A stretch of DNA of 7,804 nt from NCBI GenBank assembly GCA_937884735.1, contig CAKZYI010000569.1, positions 1 to 7,804 of the forward strand, written 5' to 3'. Below, piece after piece: positions 6,016 to 7,804 of the stretch. This stretch comes from an uncultured Pleurocapsa sp. GTDB lineage: Bacteria; Cyanobacteriota; Cyanobacteriia; Cyanobacteriales; Xenococcaceae. The position numbers were made by a program, and so were the translations under genes. The number at the start of each line of letters is the position of its first letter. Position 1 is the first letter of the stretch. Under the pieces are notes generated by a model. It did not search any database, had not been told where the DNA came from, and saw only the letters and a list, made by a program, of their open reading frames with translations.

Positions 6016-7299
6016 CTAACCTACTTTTAAAGGTGGCAATTCGGCAGGATTGAAATCGACAAAATTTGCTGATTTCTTGGGCATAGTCAATTTGACTGTG
6101 GAACGATCGCTTTTAACATAGCCGACATATTTTCTCGCAAAATCTAGGGCATAAATTTCTGAATTCATCAATTGAGAACGCTTGAATTTTTGCACTCTTT
6201 GTTGAGATTTTCCTGCTGAAGTGTGATCGTCTTGGATATTAATCATATGTAATAGAGATTCAGAAAATTGTTGTGCTTGTCTAATCTCAGGTAAGCGATT
6301 TGCCGAGTAGTTTTTGAGAGGAGCATTATCATGATAGCGATAGTAACTGACAAAAGATTGAACCAAAACTTTTGCATCTTGAATTTCTAAATTCATGCTC
6401 TTCTCCTCAGCAGAAGTTATCATATGTGCCGAATCTCCAGCCAAGAAAAGACGACAATGCTGCATTGTTTGGGCTGTAACGCACTTCATCTTCAAGACTT
6501 TTTTGGTAACGATATTACCTTTTTTTATTTTCCAGTCGTCTTTTGCCAATCTTAACTGAAGTTCCGACCAAATGCGATCGTCTGACCAGTCAGCAACAGT
6601 ATCTTCTACAGGAATTTGTAGATAATAGCGAGAGATATCTTCTTGCTGTAATATATGCCCTGCAAAACCATTGGAGTGTAACCCATAGATAGTGTGTTCG
6701 CTGGAAGATAGTGCTTCGACGGTAATAGTTAACCAAGCATAGTTAAAGTTTTTGGTACGGGGTTGAGTAATCGTATCAGGGATAGAAACGCGTGAAATAC
6801 CATCAACACCTTCACATCCAGCAATAAAATCACAATTGACAGCAATAGGTTGGGTATTCTGCTTGCATTTGAGCCATGCGCCATGAGTGTTGTTGGTGAT
6901 TTTGACGACTTGAGTGTCAAATAAAATTTCACCACCCGTATGTTCAAATTTTTTGACCAAATCCACGAATAATTCTTGTTGAGGATAGGTATAGCGAACT
7001 TGACCTTGACATTTTCTGGCATAATCAAGAATAAAGCTCTGTTCGGGAGTGCGGAATTCACATTTACTTTGAGGAATACCTTCTTGGAAAAGGCGATCGC
7101 TCAAGCCATATTCTCTTAAAATATTAACTGTTTTGTTATCAACCAAGCCTACAAGAGAACGAGTAGATAAGGCGGAATAAGAATTTTGTTCTATCACGAT
7201 ACATGGAATACGATTTTTTTTCAGAATATTGGCGATTAATAATCCAGAAAGACTTGCACCGACAATACAAACTTTGGTGGAGAGATGTTTGATAGACAT
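6016..7299 (-). CDS. PobA-like FAD-dependent aromatic monooxygenase
   Basis: The 427-residue flavoprotein aligns along its length with 4-hydroxybenzoate 3-monooxygenase (PobA), which uses FAD and NADPH to turn 4-hydroxybenzoate into protocatechuate. Shared stretches include CDFIAGCEGVDGISR (156-170), SRYYLQIP (223-230), ADWSD (236-240) and MQHCRLFLAGDSAH (279-292). Proton-relay tyrosines match Y205 and Y391 (PobA Y201, Y385), and R224 and Y226 match R220 and Y222. Other key positions have changed: Ser212 to Ile216 and Arg214 to Gln218 (carboxylate grip), Pro293 to Ser296, Arg44 to Leu49, Arg269 to Lys272, His162 to Asp166. The GxGxxG turn reads GASLSG (14-19) and the DG motif reads EG. About 27 residues extend past the PobA end. 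The ATG gives a normal lead into the FAD strand; a weak AGAAG lies 5 bases upstream. It follows the chorismate-lyase-like gene by 62 bases, probably in one transcript. Membership of the class is firm; the substrate is probably not free 4-hydroxybenzoate. Confidence 0.85.
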   Translation of the reverse strand: MSIKHLSTKVCIVGASLSGLLIANILKKNRIPCIVIEQNSYSALSTRSLVGLVDNKTVNILREYGLSDRLFQEGIPQSKCEFRTPEQSFILDYARKCQGQVRYTYPQQELFVDLVKKFEHTGGEILFDTQVVKITNNTHGAWLKCKQNTQPIAVNCDFIAGCEGVDGISRVSIPDTITQPRTKNFNYAWLTITVEALSSSEHTIYGLHSNGFAGHILQQEDISRYYLQIPVEDTVADWSDDRIWSELQLRLAKDDWKIKKGNIVTKKVLKMKCVTAQTMQHCRLFLAGDSAHMITSAEEKSMNLEIQDAKVLVQSFVSYYRYHDNAPLKNYSANRLPEIRQAQQFSESLLHMINIQDDHTSAGKSQQRVQKFKRSQLMNSEIYALDFARKYVGYVKSDRSTVKLTMPKKSANFVDFNPAELPPLKVG

Positions 7300-7317
7300 G
7301 ACTACTTCTGCTTAATT

Positions 7318-7331
7318 AATGATAAATGTTT
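7318..7331. repeat. Stray TGATAAATGTTT element
   Basis: Fourteen bases (AATGATAAATGTTT) are identical to 3488-3501 inside the TGATAAA array, and similarity continues as TGATT after a 2-base gap. It lies in the 62-base gap upstream of the PobA-like start. It may be a relict repeat unit or chance in AT-rich DNA. Confidence 0.3.
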
Positions 7332-7361
7332 TGATTGGCTGGAAATATTGCTAACGAAAGT

Positions 7362-7804
7362 TTAAAGGGTGTCATCAACAAAGTGACTGGTGGGGAATCT
7401 TTCGGTAATTTGTATTGCGGGCAAACCATTAATTAAAACTAGATAGGTGCGATAAATAATTTCAGCGTTAGCTTCAATGTCAAACCATTCAGCCAAATTA
7501 CCCGCAGGTTCGATACCACAATCAATGATTTCTCGATAAGTTTCGACTCTATTATCTTCAAGTAGCCTATCTATTGGTTGACTATTGAAAATGAATTCGC
7601 CTCGAATTTTTGGGTCAAGACGTTCTAGTATTAAATAAGAATTGGCATGCAGATAATTAGTTTTGGTGTTTTTTCCTTGAAGAACAATTGAACTTTCAAT
7701 TACTTCTTGTTCTCTTGAGTGTCCCAGAGCATTGGGTATAGAATTACAAGTTACATATTTCTGGTGAAGTTTTACAGCTTCTATCGCTTCTCCCGAATAA
7801 GCAC
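7362..7804 (-). CDS. UbiC/DUF98 chorismate-lyase-like protein, partial
   Basis: The frame runs from the window edge (first full codon at 7802) to a TAA at 7362-7364, giving the C-terminal 146 residues; the start lies outside. UbiC-type chorismate lyases split chorismate into 4-hydroxybenzoate and pyruvate; DUF98 (PF01947) is the related family. By eye the fragment follows the UbiC fold order: ESSIVL (36-41), YLHANSYLIL (50-59), QPIDRLLEDNRVETYREII (75-93, against UbiC TPLGRYLF then TRDFIEI), and YRTYLVLINGLPAIQITERFP (117-137, against SRLRLSGKPLLLTELFLP). Glu134 corresponds to catalytic Glu155 of UbiC. The position of UbiC Arg76 appears to be Ser37, so activity on chorismate is not assured. 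The gene is followed after 62 bases by the PobA-like gene on the same strand, suggesting a shared aromatic pathway. Family call fairly firm, reaction inferred. Confidence 0.7.
   Translation of the reverse strand, partial: AYSGEAIEAVKLHQKYVTCNSIPNALGHSREQEVIESSIVLQGKNTKTNYLHANSYLILERLDPKIRGEFIFNSQPIDRLLEDNRVETYREIIDCGIEPAGNLAEWFDIEANAEIIYRTYLVLINGLPAIQITERFPTSHFVDDTL

Larger units (their letters stand above)
910..7100. repeat. HIP1 octamers (seven copies)
   Basis: Exact GCGATCGC occurs at 910-917, 3282-3289, 3357-3364, 3964-3971, 4384-4391, 4555-4562 and 7093-7100. This palindrome is greatly over-represented in many cyanobacterial genomes. Five of the seven lie in 3282-4562, and secA has only one in 2.9 kb. 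Near-misses include GCGAGCGC at 3554-3561. Confidence 0.9.

Noticed and set aside
6729..7061. 110-codon minus-strand frame inside the PobA-like gene
   Set aside because: It is an alternate frame of a gene whose main frame aligns with PobA throughout.
6016..7804. 4-hydroxybenzoate degradation operon
   Set aside because: No protocatechuate dioxygenase, transporter or PobR-like regulator is visible, and the enzyme lacks the carboxylate-binding residues needed for free 4-hydroxybenzoate.

Overview
The window looks like chromosomal DNA of an AT-rich cyanobacterium. Four signs support this: seven exact copies of the HIP1 octamer GCGATCGC, a SecA with the long internal insertion typical of cyanobacteria and plastids and no zinc tail, a ComFB-family protein of the cyanobacterial type, and period-7 short tandem repeats between genes.

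Layout, left to right: a short spacer with a clear intrinsic terminator (112-138) ends secA, which is complete on the minus strand (172-3036). A 470-base spacer follows (3037-3506). It holds two heptamer arrays, a possible 33-residue ORF on the plus strand, and a decayed second copy of the 3' end of the next gene. That gene (3507-4670, minus) encodes an LtrA-family membrane protein. After a 306-base divergent spacer comes the only substantial plus-strand gene, 4977-5750, which reads as two tandem ComFB-like domains. A repeat-rich convergent spacer (5751-6015) leads into a minus-strand pair: a partial UbiC/DUF98-type chorismate-lyase-like gene (5' end off the right edge) and, 62 bases downstream, a flavoprotein aligning along its length with 4-hydroxybenzoate 3-monooxygenase (PobA).

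Most of the window is housekeeping or poorly characterised cyanobacterial genes with no obvious common purpose. The exception is the last pair. A chorismate-lyase relative followed by a PobA relative suggests a small pathway making a hydroxylated aromatic from chorismate. The PobA-like protein keeps the two tyrosines of the proton relay but has lost the serine and arginine that hold the substrate carboxylate in PobA, as well as several flavin and NADPH positions. It probably uses a different substrate or has a different activity. This pair and the double ComFB protein are the best leads.

The spacers carry much small repeat structure: GGAAnnA and TGATAAA heptamer arrays, a TTAGCTA pair, and a 43-base block shared by two gene ends. 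One TGATAAA array supplies the stop codon of ltrA. Comparisons with PobA and UbiC rest on remembered reference sequences aligned by eye.
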